Source: Ceratothoa steindachneri
Lineage: Eukaryota > Arthropoda > Malacostraca > Isopoda > Cymothoidae
Length of the DNA: 64,000 bases
NCBI GenBank assembly: GCA_963969495.1
Contig: OZ018324.1
Location: forward strand, 156,038,172 to 156,102,171
Reading direction: 5' to 3'
Part shown: one piece after another, positions 10,282 to 22,720 of the stretch
How positions within the stretch are numbered: position 1 is the stretch's first letter
Layout of the letters: each line of letters begins with the position of its first letter
The notes under the pieces: generated by a model
Databases searched by the model: none
Told to the model about the DNA's origin: nothing
Seen by the model: only the letters and a program-made list of their open reading frames with translations
Made by a program: the position numbers and the translations under genes

Positions 10282-10991
10282 TCACTTACTATGTATAAAA
10301 TTCATATCATGCAATTCTTTTACTTTTGTCAATTAAATCGTTCAATTATTTTACTTAACTCGTCAATTCATTTAACGTACTACTGTTTCCAAAAACATCT
10401 CTTAAAATTTCACACACAAACAAACAAACACACGCTTTCAGCTCGACCAAATGGAACACTATACTTTCCCATTCGACTCTCGCCATTCTCCGCATAAAGG
10501 TCGGTAATCATTCCTTCTACAATTAGTCATTTACCTCCAGACAAATCATACTTAGTTTAATTCCACATCTTCTCACAATTCTCTGCAAACGACCATACGA
10601 GAGTAGGTCCTAATTTTATTTACTTCTCGTATTGCAGACCCCTAATTCACAGTCCATCATAGTCACCATATTATTTCATATTTATTTCACTTACTTCATT
10701 TCTCTTCACATCTTGTTACTGTAAATCATATTTTACCATATCTTACATTGTATACCTAATCCAACTTATCTCATTGTACATCGTTGATTCTATTAATATA
10801 TTTATATTTGTTTAACTGTTTTTTTTTAATACCTAGTTCAGAATTTCAAATTTATTTCGATTTCGTCTTAGGCCTAAAAACTAGCAGACGACTTAACTTT
10901 CATCAAACAAATTTATGGTAATGGTTTTCGAAACGCTATTTATGCTGATTTATTAACCGAAAATAAACCCCATTAATAACCATATACTATA
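10202..10991 (+). repeat. 5' LTR of Gypsy 1
   Basis: Identified because 58,368-59,320 is a second copy without internal sequence and because a primer-binding-site-like sequence follows directly. Both copies begin TGTG, run at once into a (TA)n block (here 10,207-10,279), share many segments through the body, and end in a segment containing CCATTAATAACC followed by ATACTATA here and ATACCATA there. Confidence 0.7.
10207..10279. repeat. (TA)n microsatellite inside the Gypsy 1 LTR
   Basis: About 36 uninterrupted TA units, five bases inside the LTR start. The solo LTR at 58,368 has a (TA)n block in the same place, so the array travels with the LTR. Confidence 0.95.
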
Positions 10992-10994
10992 AAG

Positions 10995-11006
10995 TGGTGC
11001 CCAAAG
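10995..11006 (+). promoter_or_regulatory. Primer-binding site of Gypsy 1
   Basis: TGGTGCCCAAAG starts three bases after the LTR end. TGG next to a 5' LTR complements the CCA end of a tRNA primer. Gypsy 2 has TGGTGCCCAGAA at the same place. The tRNA species is not assigned. Confidence 0.6.
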
Positions 11007-11439
11007 TTTAATAATCTCCCGTCAATTAATAAATAATTTTAAAAGTGAAAATAATTCTTAACTCCATGCGTCAATTTTCTCAAAGCCTCCCTTGAAGAGC
11101 ATTTTCGATTCACGTTTTCATCTTTTTTATATCGCGTGTAATCTTTAACATCCTTCTTCCAATTATCATAATTTATGTCATTTTAATTTAATACTACCCC
11201 CTATATTCAACGAGTGGACAATTTACTTTATTTCGAAATTATTTTAATTTCTGTGCTCGTTAATAATTTCCACACACACACACACACACACACGTGCACA
11301 CAGCCACAGCTACTTCACTCACCAAACACACCAATTAAGGACATCAGTTAGCGGCCAACGGGATCATCATGACTAACTGTCTGCCTCGAATCCACAGTCC
11401 GCGCATAGGCAACCACATGCGTACTTCTCGCTTCTAGGT

Positions 11440-11763
11440 TATGATCCCGCAAACCCAATTGCATGGTTGGAAGTCTCGTCCCTCCTCCTTAAACCACAGA
11501 ACATCACCGAGGAAGAGAAAGTATCAGAGATAATCTAGCGGTTGCCCATAAGTACCTTTATTCAATTCAGGGAAGTGTTAATTAACGGGGAACAGGCTAG
11601 TGTTCTAGACCGCCTGAAGGAGGCTTTCCTCAATAAATACGGTAGGTCCCAAATAGATGACCTGAAAGAGCTCCTTAATACTCAGGAAATGGGAGATAAG
11701 AGTCCTACTTTTTTTTAACTCATCTGAAGGACCTTATCAGGGTAAAATGTGCTCTCCTCACTG
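11440..11763 (+). pseudogene. Gypsy 1 gag fragment
   Basis: Part of the capsid protein that packages the element RNA. The frame reads WLEVSSLLLKPQNIT, then after one in-frame TAG continues with LKEAFLNKYG and LKELLNTQEMGDKSP. This matches the Gypsy gag pattern in which YDxLKxALI is followed by LLTxEELGDRxPSQLL. After the run of eight T at 11,709-11,716 the frame is lost, and at 11,764 the sequence switches to an LTR fragment, so the nucleocapsid and protease start are missing. Confidence 0.6.
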
Positions 11764-11828
11764 TTCGAAACGCTATTTAGGCTGATTTATTAACCGAAAA
11801 TAAATCCCATTAATAACCATATACTATA
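11764..11828 (+). repeat. 65-bp LTR 3'-end fragment inside gag
   Basis: Nearly identical to the last 65 bp of the Gypsy 1 LTR (about 10,927-10,991), including CCCATTAATAACC and the final ATACTATA. It is joined directly to gag on the left and is not followed by a primer-binding site, so it is a truncated LTR insertion or a recombination scar. Confidence 0.65.
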
Positions 11829-11836
11829 GTTAGGAT

Positions 11837-12245
11837 AAGGGGCAAAGAAAAATAAAGAATGAAAAAAGTGTATACGACTTGCGCACAGCTTACCGCTTCG
11901 CTCAACCACTGTTAGCCAGCGGTGAATCCACTCAGCCATCCTGAGTCTATAAAAAAAGAGGACTCATTTAAGCGAAGATTTTAAGCCACTGGCTTGCTTT
12001 TTTCATCACGCTACACAACCGCCTTCCTAGAAGCAGAGCGTATTTTGGATAAATGAAGAGAACGCCGTTGAAAATGGTATCCTAGGCTCAACCCTCGCCG
12101 TCAGAGGTCTGTCTGGGAAACCATTATATGTAGATAGGGAAGAGTAGGAAAAGGGGCAAAGCAAAAAATGAAGAAGGAAAATAGCGTAAGCGCGTTGCGA
12201 ACAGCTTACCACATCGCTAGACCATTGTGCGACGAGTTTGTACTC
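11837..12245 (-). repeat. Duplicated tRNA-like (SINE-like) repeat
   Basis: Two related units near 11,837-11,940 and 12,152-12,245. On the minus strand each contains GGTAAGCTGT followed by CGCAA, and on the plus strand each starts GGGGCAAAG followed by an A-rich stretch. The minus strand of unit 1 also has GATGGCTGAGTGGATTCACC, which resembles a tRNA A box. A tRNA-derived SINE is possible, but no clear B box is seen. Confidence 0.35.
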
Positions 12246-12249
12246 CATC

Positions 12250-15190
12250 AGATTTATTTCTACTAATTAGACCATTATTAGGACCTATGGAAGACGTAAC
12301 CTTCAAGTCTCACTTGGTCTCTGTGGAGATTTACGATGGACCTTCGTCATGGCCGAGGTAGATTGTCCAATATTGGGCCTAGATTTTCTTTCGGCTCACG
12401 ACCTTTTGGTCTATCCTCGTCACCGCAAGCTTGTCTATCGCAAAACTTTACTCACTGTTTCTGGTTTGTACTCACCTTCACAGAGTTCCCTCCTGTCTAT
12501 TCGTCTCCCACCCATTTAGATCCCATTCCAGCACCTTCTGCAGGAGTTTCACGACCGTACCCTTCCACCTTCGGAGGATAGGCACATTAAACATAATGTG
12601 GTCCATCGGATCGAGACAACAGGAGGGTCTGTATTCTCCTGACCTCACGTCTAGCCGCAGATAGACTTTCTGCAATGCGTGATGAATTCAAATTCATGGT
12701 GGATGCTGGTATTTTTAGGCCTTCCTCTTCACCTTGGGACTTCCCACTACATATCGTTTCCAAATCCTCGCCAGGGAAATTCAGAGTGGTTGGAGATTAC
12801 AGAGCCCTAAACGCGATAACAACCCCAGGCCGTTATTCGTTTCCGTGCAAAGCCGATTTCACTTCATCTCTCTCCGGCTGTACAATCTTTTCTCGCTCGG
12901 ATTTGGTTCGTGCTTTAAACCAGATCCCTATTCACCCAGACGATATTTCAAAGACCAGCATCACCACTCCGTTTGGTTCATTTGAAATAGTTAGAATGCC
13001 CTATAGTTTGCGAAATTCTGGCCAGACCTTCCAGCGTTTAATGGACAAAGTTCTGAGAGGTCTTCTCTTTGTCTTTTGCTATAATGCTGACCTGCTAATT
13101 GCATCTTCCTCGATCGATCAACACCTTTCTTACCTTCTTCAGTTTTATTCTCGCCTTAAACAGTATGGTATCGTACTCAATACTTCCAAAAGTCTTTTTA
13201 GTGTCTCTCAATTTTCCTACTTGGCACACCTTGTTTTGAGTGTCGGGTTTAGCCCACTCGAAAACAAAGTTACCGTGATGTGCAATGTTGCTCGACTCAC
13301 ATCACGCCAGCAATTCACACGTTTCTGTGGTATGGTCAGCTTCTACCACAGATTCATTACAAATTGTACCCAAGTCATGCAACATATCAACTCTCTGCTG
13401 TCTAAGACCAAAAAGAACTATCTCTTGTGGTTTACTGAGGTGTGCGATTAATCTTCTATCACCAAAGAGGTTATTGCCCGAGCTGTGGAATTGGCTCATC
13501 TTTCTCCAGGAGCCCCGATCAAGGTCGATTCAGACGCATCCTTAACTCCCTTAGAGGAAACGTGCAGTAGAAGACTGGTGACCTATGGCAACTTCTTGCT
13601 TTCTTCTCTCGCTCTCTTTCTGACTCCCAAAAGAGTTATAATACTTTCTCACGTGAGCTCCCTAGGAATATACCTCGCAATCTGTCACTTCCGTCTTTAT
13701 TTGGAAGGGCGTGACTTCACTGTTTTTAGTGACCATACGCCTTTGGTTGGTGCTTGCTTGTCTCATAGCAAATCTTCAGTGCACACTGCAGTCGATAGTC
13801 GTCATCTCGATTCATCCTGCAGATGAGGAGAGATATTCGCTATGTTCATTGCTCTTCAAACGTCGAACCGGAAGCGTTTTCTTGCATTTTCGCGATTTTG
13901 AGCACGCAACTCTATCATACTGCGCCCATCGATCATGCCACGATAGCGCTAGCCCAGGAACAGGATGAAAACACGCAAACACTGCGTCATTCTTCTCAAC
14001 TCTTAGTTCGCAAGATCGACTACCAGACAATCCTCCCAGCCGCATCCTGGTCGACTATTCATTGCCTGGCTGTCCTCGTCCTATCATTCCTCTCGCTTTC
14101 CGTCGGCATATTTGGGACCAAATTCACGATCCTTCACATTTTGGTATGAATGCAACACGCAGGCTCGTCGCACAACGCTTCGTATGGCTAGGTATTCATT
14201 CCGACGTGGCCACAGGACCCGCTTATTCCTGACATGTTAGAGCGCCAAAGTCTATTGTCACACGAAAACACCTCTGGTTGATTTCCCTCTTTCGTCGTCG
14301 CGTTTTGAAGCCGTTCACGTCGATCTAGTAGGGCCGCTGCCTTAGTCCCGCGGTTGCAATTATCTTCAAACCATGATCGATCGTTTCACCCGTAGGCCAG
14401 AGGCCCTTCATATTTCAGATATCAGATTTTCCACTGTCACTCGAGCCTTCTCAAGATGGGTTCCTTGTTTTGGTGTCCCCTCAACTATTCTGACTGATCG
14501 TGGAAGTTAATTTGAATCCTATCAATGTGCTTGGCTCCTTTCACCTTCGTACCCCCGCATATTATCCTCAGAGCAATGTTGCAGTGAAACGTCTACATAG
14601 GACCCTCAAAACAAGCTTAGGCTCCACGGATCCCAACATCACTTGGGTGAACAAGATACCTTTGATTCTCCTGGGTATTCGCTCGTCCTTGGAAGAGGAT
14701 TTGGTCTGTTCTGCAACTGAGCTCGTGTATGGTACTCAAATTCGTCTTCCTTGTCAATTCTTTTCTTCTTTTAACCAACCTCGATCCTACTTCATATATA
14801 CGAAATTTTGTACGAGTGATGGTTGAAGTTATACCAACTGCTTCTAGAATGCCTATCAATTTCAAAACCTTCGTGCCGAAGGAGATGAGAAAATGTTCCC
14901 ATGATTTTGTAAGTTCGAACAACTCGCTCTTCCTTGAAACGAATCTATGATGGACCTTCTCTCGTAATTTCTAGGAAGCCAAAGTTCTTCGTCATTCAGC
15001 TTGGCACCAAACAGGATGCTGTGTCCATAGACCGCCTCAAACCGGCCTATATTGAAAATGTTCGCCCTGACCAGCCTTTACTCACTTCTCCTACTATAAA
15101 TCTTTATGATCTATTAAATCCTCCAGATAACCTCCAAAACTCTCTTACAAACACTCCGCTACTCATATTTCTTCTTTCGTGTTGCTGCCT
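12250..15190 (+). pseudogene. Gypsy 1 pol: protease end, reverse transcriptase, RNase H, integrase
   Basis: Polyprotein remnant. The protease C-terminal part reads DCPILGLDFLSAHDLL (near 12,355-12,405). The reverse transcriptase at about 12,590-13,450 includes a 258-codon open stretch with FRVVGDYRALNAIT, FGSFEIVRMPY and TFQRLMDKVLRGL. Its catalytic box reads YNAD where Gypsy enzymes have YxDD, so the enzyme is dead. RNase H follows (DSDAS near 13,517; FSDHTPLV near 13,726). The integrase runs from about 14,080 to 14,830, with the core near 14,313-14,520 and the QSN segment near 14,570, then a C-terminal region to 15,190. Many stops and frame changes are present after 13,450. Domain order protease-RT-RNase H-integrase is that of Ty3/Gypsy. 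Confidence 0.8.
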
Positions 15191-15649
15191 CCGCCTATTG
15201 TGTTGTAGGAACCCTCGTTGACTGTTGTGGTCAGTCAGAAGCAAATTTATCTACTACTGGTCACCCGTCAGCGGAGAACTGGACTCAAGACTCCAACGTT
15301 CCGCTTGGCGCCATCTCGGAAAGAACCAAGAAGCGGATTACCTTTGCTCCGTCAATTTTCCCTGTGTCGGTGCCTCGCCCAACGCAACTGGCACTGCCAC
15401 GGCCAACCAGTGCCCGTGCTCGCAACTAAACCACTGGCATGTGACCTGCTCTGGTCGCGTCGTAAGGAGTCCTCGTCGTTACCAGGAGTGACAAAAACAT
15501 GTAAAAAGAGGGGTTAACTTTCTTAGGTGAGGAGTGTTTGGAGCACTGCACCATATTCCTACAAATCTACAGTACTCCTGATTTAAACAATTATAACCAT
15601 TTTATATCTATTACTATCAAATGAACTTCTCGGAGTGATGAGAAGTCAG

Positions 15650-15650
<1 letters not shown>

Positions 15651-15740
<90 letters not shown>
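15651..15740. repeat. (TA)n microsatellite
   Basis: About 44 TA units, 130 bp beyond the purine-rich tract of Gypsy 1. Confidence 0.95.
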
Positions 15741-15742
<2 letters not shown>

Positions 15743-16060
15743 GGTGTTCACTCTCGGGGGTAAAAAAATGAAATGTGTTGAAAGTTGTCAGCACGAGTGT
15801 CCCCTTCTTTCTTATGGCCCATAAATACTTAATGCAAAAATTTGGTTTCATTCGTCAATATTTACTGGTCGCACAGATTGACAAAATTTCTCATTTCAAC
15901 TGAAACTTCGAAAAAATCAATTGGAGGAGAAGACAAAAAATTGTAACGAATGGTATTCAACTGAAAATTAAGAAACAAATCTGTAAAAAATTCCAAGGGG
16001 GCACAAGAAATGCAGAACAATTCTGTAATTATAGCAGGGTAATAAAGTTGTTGGGGGATG
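15741..16060. other. Unassigned AT-rich spacer
   Basis: No gene or repeat recognised between the (TA)n block and the pseudogene that begins at 16,065. Confidence 0.5.
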
Positions 16061-16064
16061 GGGC

Positions 16065-17912
16065 TCAAAGAGCAGGAGGGAACTTAGCGATTACTCCAAC
16101 CTTTGTTCTATTGACGGTTTTACGGTCTTGATGAACAACTTTGAGGAGTAACTGCTTCTGTTGCTCGTCTTTGGTTCGGGCTTGGAGTCTTTGGATCAGT
16201 GCCAGTCCCCTCTCTTCTGCATCATTGGCATCATGCAGGCCTCGGACGATGACTGAAGTTCGTAGATCTTTCAGAACATGTTTTACGTTCTGAGTAGTGA
16301 ACATCCTCGATGCGAAGACCTCGATAGCCTCTAAAGTTCGGCTGTCACCAATTCGGGAAAACCTTCAGGGAGAGTGAAGTTCTTTTCAAGTCTCTTGAGT
16401 GCTTTCGAGGTTGCTGGACGGCTTATGGCCACCCGGTCATCGGGAGACACTCATTCGCCGAAGAACGTTAGGGCCGCTCTTTGCTCCGAGAGGTACAAGA
16501 GGTTCCTTCAGGTGGACTTCTCTGTCGTTGACCCGAGTTCTTTATCCACAAACACATGGAGAGTCGCCAAGAACTCCAGGTCATTCTTCGGTGCACAATT
16601 CAGGACGGCTGCCTCATGCCAGATTCTGACATAAATGAGACTGACGAAACGGGCCGGTCGTTGGGCTCTGCGTTTTTCCGACCTCATCAGCTCCATTTGT
16701 TGCGAAAACAGGACAATCTTGAGGATGTAAATAGCCTTTGCCATCCATATCGTCTGATGGTAGACTCCAAGGGCTCTGAATCAAGGTAGATCTCCGCTCC
16801 ATCCTCCCAGCTAGACAAGAGATAGCCTATGGGGCTCGAGATTGTCTTCCCTTGGGTGGGCTCTGTCACGGATGGCTTTCCTGAGGAAGTCTATAATCTT
16901 CAGCCTCTGTGATTCGCTCGACTCATCCAGGAGTTCTTCGTCGTTGAAGGTACCGATGGATGTCTTATCCAAGAAGTCCCATCTTTCTCAGAATCTCTTG
17001 AACAGGGGAATCTCGGGAGCTGGGGGAGGGCCGAAGAGGAGTTCGTAGGTGTCCTTCAGTACCACATCGTGAATGTGATGACGGTATGCAAGCCAAAGAA
17101 GAAGTCTTCCAACTGAGTGTTCAATTATGGTGTAGGCTCTGCTAATCATGCCACTGTTGGACGCAGTCGTATCAAAGGAGAGAGCGATGATCTTGTCAGC
17201 AATCTGATACGTTTCCAGTAGCCGAAGGACAGTAGCCCCTACCTCTCTCCTGGTCCCATCAATGGCGATACGTACTCCAAGTATCTCCTCGAAGTTGATC
17301 CCAGTAAGCACAATGGTGATCCTCTCCACTGAGATCCGAGATGTGGCAGCACTTTAATCAGTTTGTATCCCATTGGAAAACAAGGACAGGCGGATCACGG
17401 ATGGCTTCTTCTTCAATGCGCTTTACTTCAGTTTCTCGATTCTTTAACCTCATCCGATGCACCGTGCAGACAGAGGAGGAGATCTCTAAAACATCATGCC
17501 CAAAGCTTTAGGCTGTAGCAACTAAGGACGCAGCAGCTTGACAACAAGTCGTGGTCAGGGGTCGGGTTATTGGGTTCTTGGTCGGCCTTCTCCTCCGTGA
17601 TCTTTGTGCGGGAGAAGGGCAGCCTTGGAAGTCCTCATCCAACACAGATGATCCAGAAGAAACATGATGAATCAGAAGTGTCTTCCAGGGCAATCTTCTT
17701 CAACAATTTCTCCACTTCAGCCTCTTGCTTCCTCTTCCTCATCTGCCCCTTCTTCATTTCTTCAGCCTTCTTGGCGACAGCGGGCGCATGGATTTTATCG
17801 AAACTCCCCTTTAAATAGGACTGTCTGTCCTCCCTCTGCAGTTCCAGAAAGGCCAAATCTTCTTCTGGGACGTTGGCATCCACGATCTTACAAACTGACT
17901 TGATTATCACAT
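16065..17912 (-). pseudogene. Uncharacterised multicopy protein family (transposase-like?), broken
   Basis: A minus-strand protein readable in pieces in collinear order. The N-terminus (17,910-17,635) is charged and coiled-coil-like, with EREDRQSYLKG-type and KKAEEMKKGQMRKRKQEAE segments. A central region (17,329-16,988) reads LSFDTTASNSG, then LLLWLAYRHHIHDVVL and PEIPLFKRF. A region at 16,870-16,700 corresponds to a QTIWMAKAIYILKI segment. The distal part (16,744-16,508) has WHEAAVLNCAPKNDLEFLATL. I recall the combination of a D-x-TASN segment, an RHHI segment and a WMAKAIY segment from multicopy proteins of unknown function in cnidarian, insect and crustacean genomes. The aspartate and RHH could belong to an RNase H-like transposase fold, but I cannot show that. 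Frame changes at about 16,980, 16,870 and 16,500 and stops make it a pseudogene. Confidence 0.5.
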
Positions 17913-18015
17913 ATTAAAAGTTACACAAGTAAACAAAAAATAACCTATTATATTAAATTGTAAAAACAAAAGTTAGTTCAGTAACTTTTAATATGTGATA
18001 ATCAAGTCAGTTTGT
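17890..18015. repeat. Perfect 35-bp inverted repeat at the 5' end of the pseudogene
   Basis: Arms 17,890-17,924 and 17,981-18,015 are exact reverse complements separated by 56 bp. The left arm overlaps the first codons of the minus-strand protein, so the start of its coding sequence is also present inverted just upstream. To the right the sequence passes into a Penelope-like 3' region. Confidence 0.85.
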
Positions 18016-18334
18016 TATAATTTCACTTTCTATTATTTTTTTTTTAATACCACTGGGTAATATTATTTAATTCTATATATTGTTATTAGTGTTTTTACTT
18101 TAATTTTAATAATTGTCAATTTTATAATTTTAACTTGCCTTCTTCCGCTTTTTTAATGCATTCTTTTAACTGTTATCAATTAATGTTCCTTCCCCTTCTC
18201 ATTAGAAGATATAGTCGCTGAAGATGGTCCTAGTAAAGTTCCGAAACGTCCGGCCAATAAATGATTAGTATAATCACTTGGGTCTTCATACTCCTGCTAC
18301 ATATCAGATTCCCAAGGAACAAATCAATTACCAG

Positions 18335-18336
<2 letters not shown>
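18016..18336 (+). mobile_element. Penelope-like element 3' end (family P1, plus)
   Basis: AT-rich 3' UTR ending in a conserved terminal block directly before a (TA)n array. From 18,212 on, it matches 49,121-49,243 in order: the CTGAAGA/CTGATGA motif, CCGAAACGTCCGG, ATTCCTGCTAC-like and GGTTCCCAAGGAAC-like segments, then (TA)n. Assignment to Penelope-like elements is inferred from the same layout at copies that retain the GIY-YIG coding region (27,632-29,840 and 19,579-21,035). Confidence 0.5.
18218..18250 (+). ncRNA. Hammerhead-like core candidate (P1)
   Basis: CTGAAGA followed by a 17-nt insert and GAAACGTC matches the spacing of a hammerhead core (CUGANGA, stem II, GAAA). Stem II is weak here, with only the outer G:C pairs clear. 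Penelope-like elements are known to carry hammerhead motifs. Self-cleavage is not shown. Confidence 0.3.

Positions 18337-18423
<87 letters not shown>
18337..18423. repeat. (TA)n microsatellite between two PLE ends
   Basis: About 43 TA units. A plus-oriented PLE end abuts the left side and a minus-oriented PLE end abuts the right side. Confidence 0.95.
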
Positions 18424-18426
<3 letters not shown>

Positions 18427-18467
18427 GCAATATCCCGCAGGAAAAAATGAAAAGGTGTTTCCAAGTA

Positions 18468-18500
18468 CTTTCGAACTTTATTAAGTTCCTTATCAAGGAT
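18468..18500 (-). ncRNA. Hammerhead-like core candidate (P2)
   Basis: The minus strand reads CTTGATAAG then GAACTT, a short loop and AAGTTC followed by GAAAG. The 6-bp hairpin stem is good, but the CUGANGA box is replaced by CTTGATAAG, so this is at best a diverged core. Confidence 0.25.
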
Positions 18501-18553
18501 AACTACAAGAAATAGTATTATATTAGAGGTATATATACGAAAGAAAAATATAA

Positions 18554-19581
<1,028 letters not shown>

Positions 19582-19680
19582 GTAAGTATTGCTGCTAACC
19601 AGGCTGATTTTTAATTTCACAGTGAAGGCAAGGGCGCAGAAGATGCTCAAGTACATATATTTATTGCAATTTTTGGAACA

Positions 19681-19709
19681 ACGTTTCGGGCGACATGCCC
19701 ATCTTCAGG
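19681..19709 (-). ncRNA. Hammerhead-like core candidate (P3, minus end)
   Basis: The minus strand reads CTGAAGAT, GGGC, a 5-nt loop, GCCC, then GAAACG. This is the best stem II among the candidates (4 G/C pairs), with one extra U between the CUGANGA box and the stem. Confidence 0.4.
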
Positions 19710-20145
19710 TTCTAAGATTAAAATTGTAAGAAAAAAAATAATTATAAGAGCATTAAAATTATGAAAAGGAAAAGAATTTGAACTAAAGGTTTTAAATGGA
19801 ATAAGAAAGTTGTGATATTTTTCCTATAAAATATTAAGGGTAAACAACTAAATTGATCAAAAGATACACAAAAAGACACACAAACACAAAAAAAAAATTA
19901 TACAAGGTAATTAAAAAAAAACAACCTGAAATAAATAACAAAAGTACTAAAATGAATCAAAAGAGTGATAACCTATTTTATGGAGAAAAAAAACCCTAAA
20001 AAGACAAACAGGCAATTAAAAATATAAATTAATAAATCAATAGAAATAAACTAAGAAAACAGTGATTAAAATGACAAAAAAAATTTAAAAATTTTAAAAC
20101 TGAATGTATAAACCTAAAATAAATACAAATCTGAATCAAAGGGTT

Positions 20146-20579
20146 GGTAAAGATGTAGACGAGCGGCCCGGCCGGAAAAAAATATTTTGTGTAAATATTA
20201 TCGTTCACCCGTTTCTAAATATTCATGCGCGTTTGAGTCGTCTGAAGTCATACCTCACCCCCAACCCCTATTATAATTTGCAAAACGATTAAAGGCGCTG
20301 ACATGTTGTAGTTAAAGCATTTACCTATGTAAACGTGAGAACATTATAAAAATTAGGATTATATACTGGGGGCTGTGCCCCCCAGACCCCCCCCCAAAAA
20401 AAAATAAATAAAATAAAATATAAATAATGAAACTCAGGATCATCGTAGTGCGGTCCACGCATCGTGTTTATTCCCCCACGAGCCGTCCCCTATAAATGTA
20501 CTCCAAAAACGTGAAACATTTTGGAACACTGACGAAATAGTACATCTTATCGGCCGGGCCGCTCGTCTACATATTTACC
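20146..20579. mobile_element. Merlin-like non-autonomous transposon (MITE), 434 bp
   Basis: Terminal inverted repeats of 29 bp (20,146-20,174 and 20,551-20,579) differ at one position. They start GGTAAA and contain GCGGCCCGGCCG. Flanking 8-bp sequences AAAGGGTT (20,138-20,145) and AAATAGTT (20,580-20,587) agree at 6 of 8 positions, a plausible old target duplication. GG-starting ends and 8-bp duplications suit Merlin. A related sequence in opposite orientation starts at 62,965 and leads into a zinc-ribbon reading frame. Confidence 0.6.
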
Positions 20580-20810
20580 AAATAGTTTAAAGATGGTGGA
20601 AGTCAATTAAAGGTATGAAGTAAAAGAAAAATTCAAGTGTTCAAAAATATTAACTAAAAAATTAAAAATGAAGTGCTTACCAAACGGAGTTGGAGATAGA
20701 GCCCAGAATCAGAAATTAAGTAATGTGAAAGCTTAAGGAAACCTAGAATTTATGTTAGGTGGTTGTTTGGTGTAGGGGAATAGGTTGGTAAATACACCAG
20801 GAATATATAA

Positions 20811-21035
20811 TTAAGTAATTAGAAGGGGGACAGAAGAATTATCATGGTTGATGGTGGGAGATTTGATTTTTATAAGCAGAGATTCTAATATTCGCAGGCT
20901 ATATTCATTAGTGTTACGGCCTATAATTTTAAAATTGTTGATCGAGCAATCAGTTTTGCATTGCATAGTGTGGTCTCTGATAGAAGACACCTCCTTCCTA
21001 GACATGATATTGCCAGTGCGGTGGCTTATTTCCAT
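20811..21035 (-). pseudogene. Penelope-like GIY-YIG endonuclease, C-terminal end
   Basis: A 74-residue open stretch with SSIRDHTMQC, INNFKIIGR, LRILESLLIKIKSPTIN and a terminal SSVPLLI. This is the C-terminal half of the PLE endonuclease, where the family shows NFKIL, LxILESLxIxxxxPxLN and SxPLxx. The glutamate of LRILES is the conserved metal-binding residue. The GIY and YIG segments are missing upstream because the inverted terminal block begins at about 21,080. The domain nicks target DNA for target-primed reverse transcription. Confidence 0.65.
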
Positions 21036-21151
21036 ATGGGAGCAAAACCTCTCATATAATGAGCGAACAGTACTGCCGATTCAAATTCTTTTCCTTTTCA
21101 TAACTTTAATGATCTTATATTTTTTTTTTCTTACAATTTTAATCCTAGAAC

Positions 21152-21180
21152 CTGAAGATGGTCATGTTACCCGAAACGTT
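21152..21180 (+). ncRNA. Hammerhead-like core candidate (P3, plus end)
   Basis: CTGAAGAT, GGT, a loop, ACCC, then GAAACG. It is the inverted counterpart of 19,681-19,709 with a weaker stem. Confidence 0.3.
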
Positions 21181-21242
21181 GTTCAAAAAATTGCAATAAA
21201 TATATGCACTTGAGCATCTTCTGCGCCCTTGCCTTCGCTGTG

Positions 21243-21858
<616 letters not shown>

Positions 21859-22720
21859 TCCTTCCATCCCCAAAGTGAATTAAATCATTCTCTTGTTGGT
21901 CCGATAAGCTTTCATTGATCGTACATTCCACGTAGTTGTCTATTTTTCTCTTAATTCTCCATTCTGCCGTTGGTGGAAAAGAGTATGGGATCTCTTTCTC
22001 GGCATGTTTCTTTAGGCCGCCGCGTTAATCTTTCTTAATAGTTTTGAGTTTTTTCATCCATTTCTTCCAAGTTTGTCTCTGAGAGATAATTTGTGATGAA
22101 TTTACTGAGTTCTTCTTTATAAATTTCACAGTTAGCTCTTTACCCTTTTCCCCTCTATCTTTAGTCTATATTGATTCATGAACAATAATGTTCCAAAATG
22201 ATGACTACATGCAATGGTTTCGTTACATATGGAAGTTAATGGCATGTTGTAGCTGTTTAAAGTCACGTCAGCTTTCGTCGCTGCATTGTATGTGACATAT
22301 TTTGGAAAGTCCTGTCCCATTCTTTGAAAATATTCCTTTCTAACATCATATCTAAATTAGCTCCCATTGAGTTTCCCAAAATATTTATAGGTGACCTGGG
22401 CGCTTGGTAGCCTGTAGCAAATATTACTGGCAAAATTTATTTTTCACTTTTAACGACCAAGAATGATTTATCCAGCTTCTTGACTTCTGTTTATTTTAGG
22501 CATCTTCTAATTGCTATGGCCACCCTGTCGTGGTACTCACCTGAAGGGTTAGCATTAATGACCGTGTAATTGAACAGTTTCATTGGTCTTCTTTCTGGGT
22601 TCAGATATTAATTATTATCTTGGTCGATCTCTCTGAATATATTTCCGAGTGTTGTCGTTTGACCGATCCACCCTTTGGGGTTTGCGTGCACAATGCTGAA
22701 CTTTCTTTTCCTTATATCTT
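21859..22720 (-). pseudogene. Jockey-like copy C ORF2, endonuclease only (broken)
   Basis: Minus-strand pieces in order: an N-terminal KFSIVHANPKGWIGQTTTLG (near 22,700), equivalent to IIQMNVDGWEGKGSIYG of copy D; then ATGYQAPR (near 22,425); then a NAATKADVTLNSYN block (22,300-22,250), equivalent to NAATKPDIVLTSIRF; then the linker with NLEEMDE near 22,070. Numerous stops. The sequence ends before the reverse transcriptase, so the copy is 3'-truncated or interrupted. Confidence 0.65.

Larger units (their letters stand above)
10202..15520 (+). mobile_element. Ty3/Gypsy LTR retrotransposon 1 (broken)
   Basis: A plus-strand Gypsy element: 5' LTR (10,202-10,991), primer-binding site (10,995), leader with a short (CA)n run (about 11,271-11,292), gag fragment, protease end, reverse transcriptase, RNase H, integrase and a purine-rich tract near 15,503-15,516. 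No matching 3' LTR follows; a (TA)n block begins at 15,651 instead. The gag-protease junction (11,764-12,250) is replaced by an LTR fragment and tRNA-like repeats. A solo LTR of the same family lies at 58,368-59,320. Confidence 0.8.

Noticed and set aside
11271..11292. (CA)n run as a regulatory or Z-DNA element
   Set aside because: A short dinucleotide run in the Gypsy 1 leader; nothing supports a function.
16065..17912. Domesticated host gene
   Set aside because: Several frame changes and stops, PLE and (TA)n flanks, and multicopy relatives argue for a decayed repeat-type protein.
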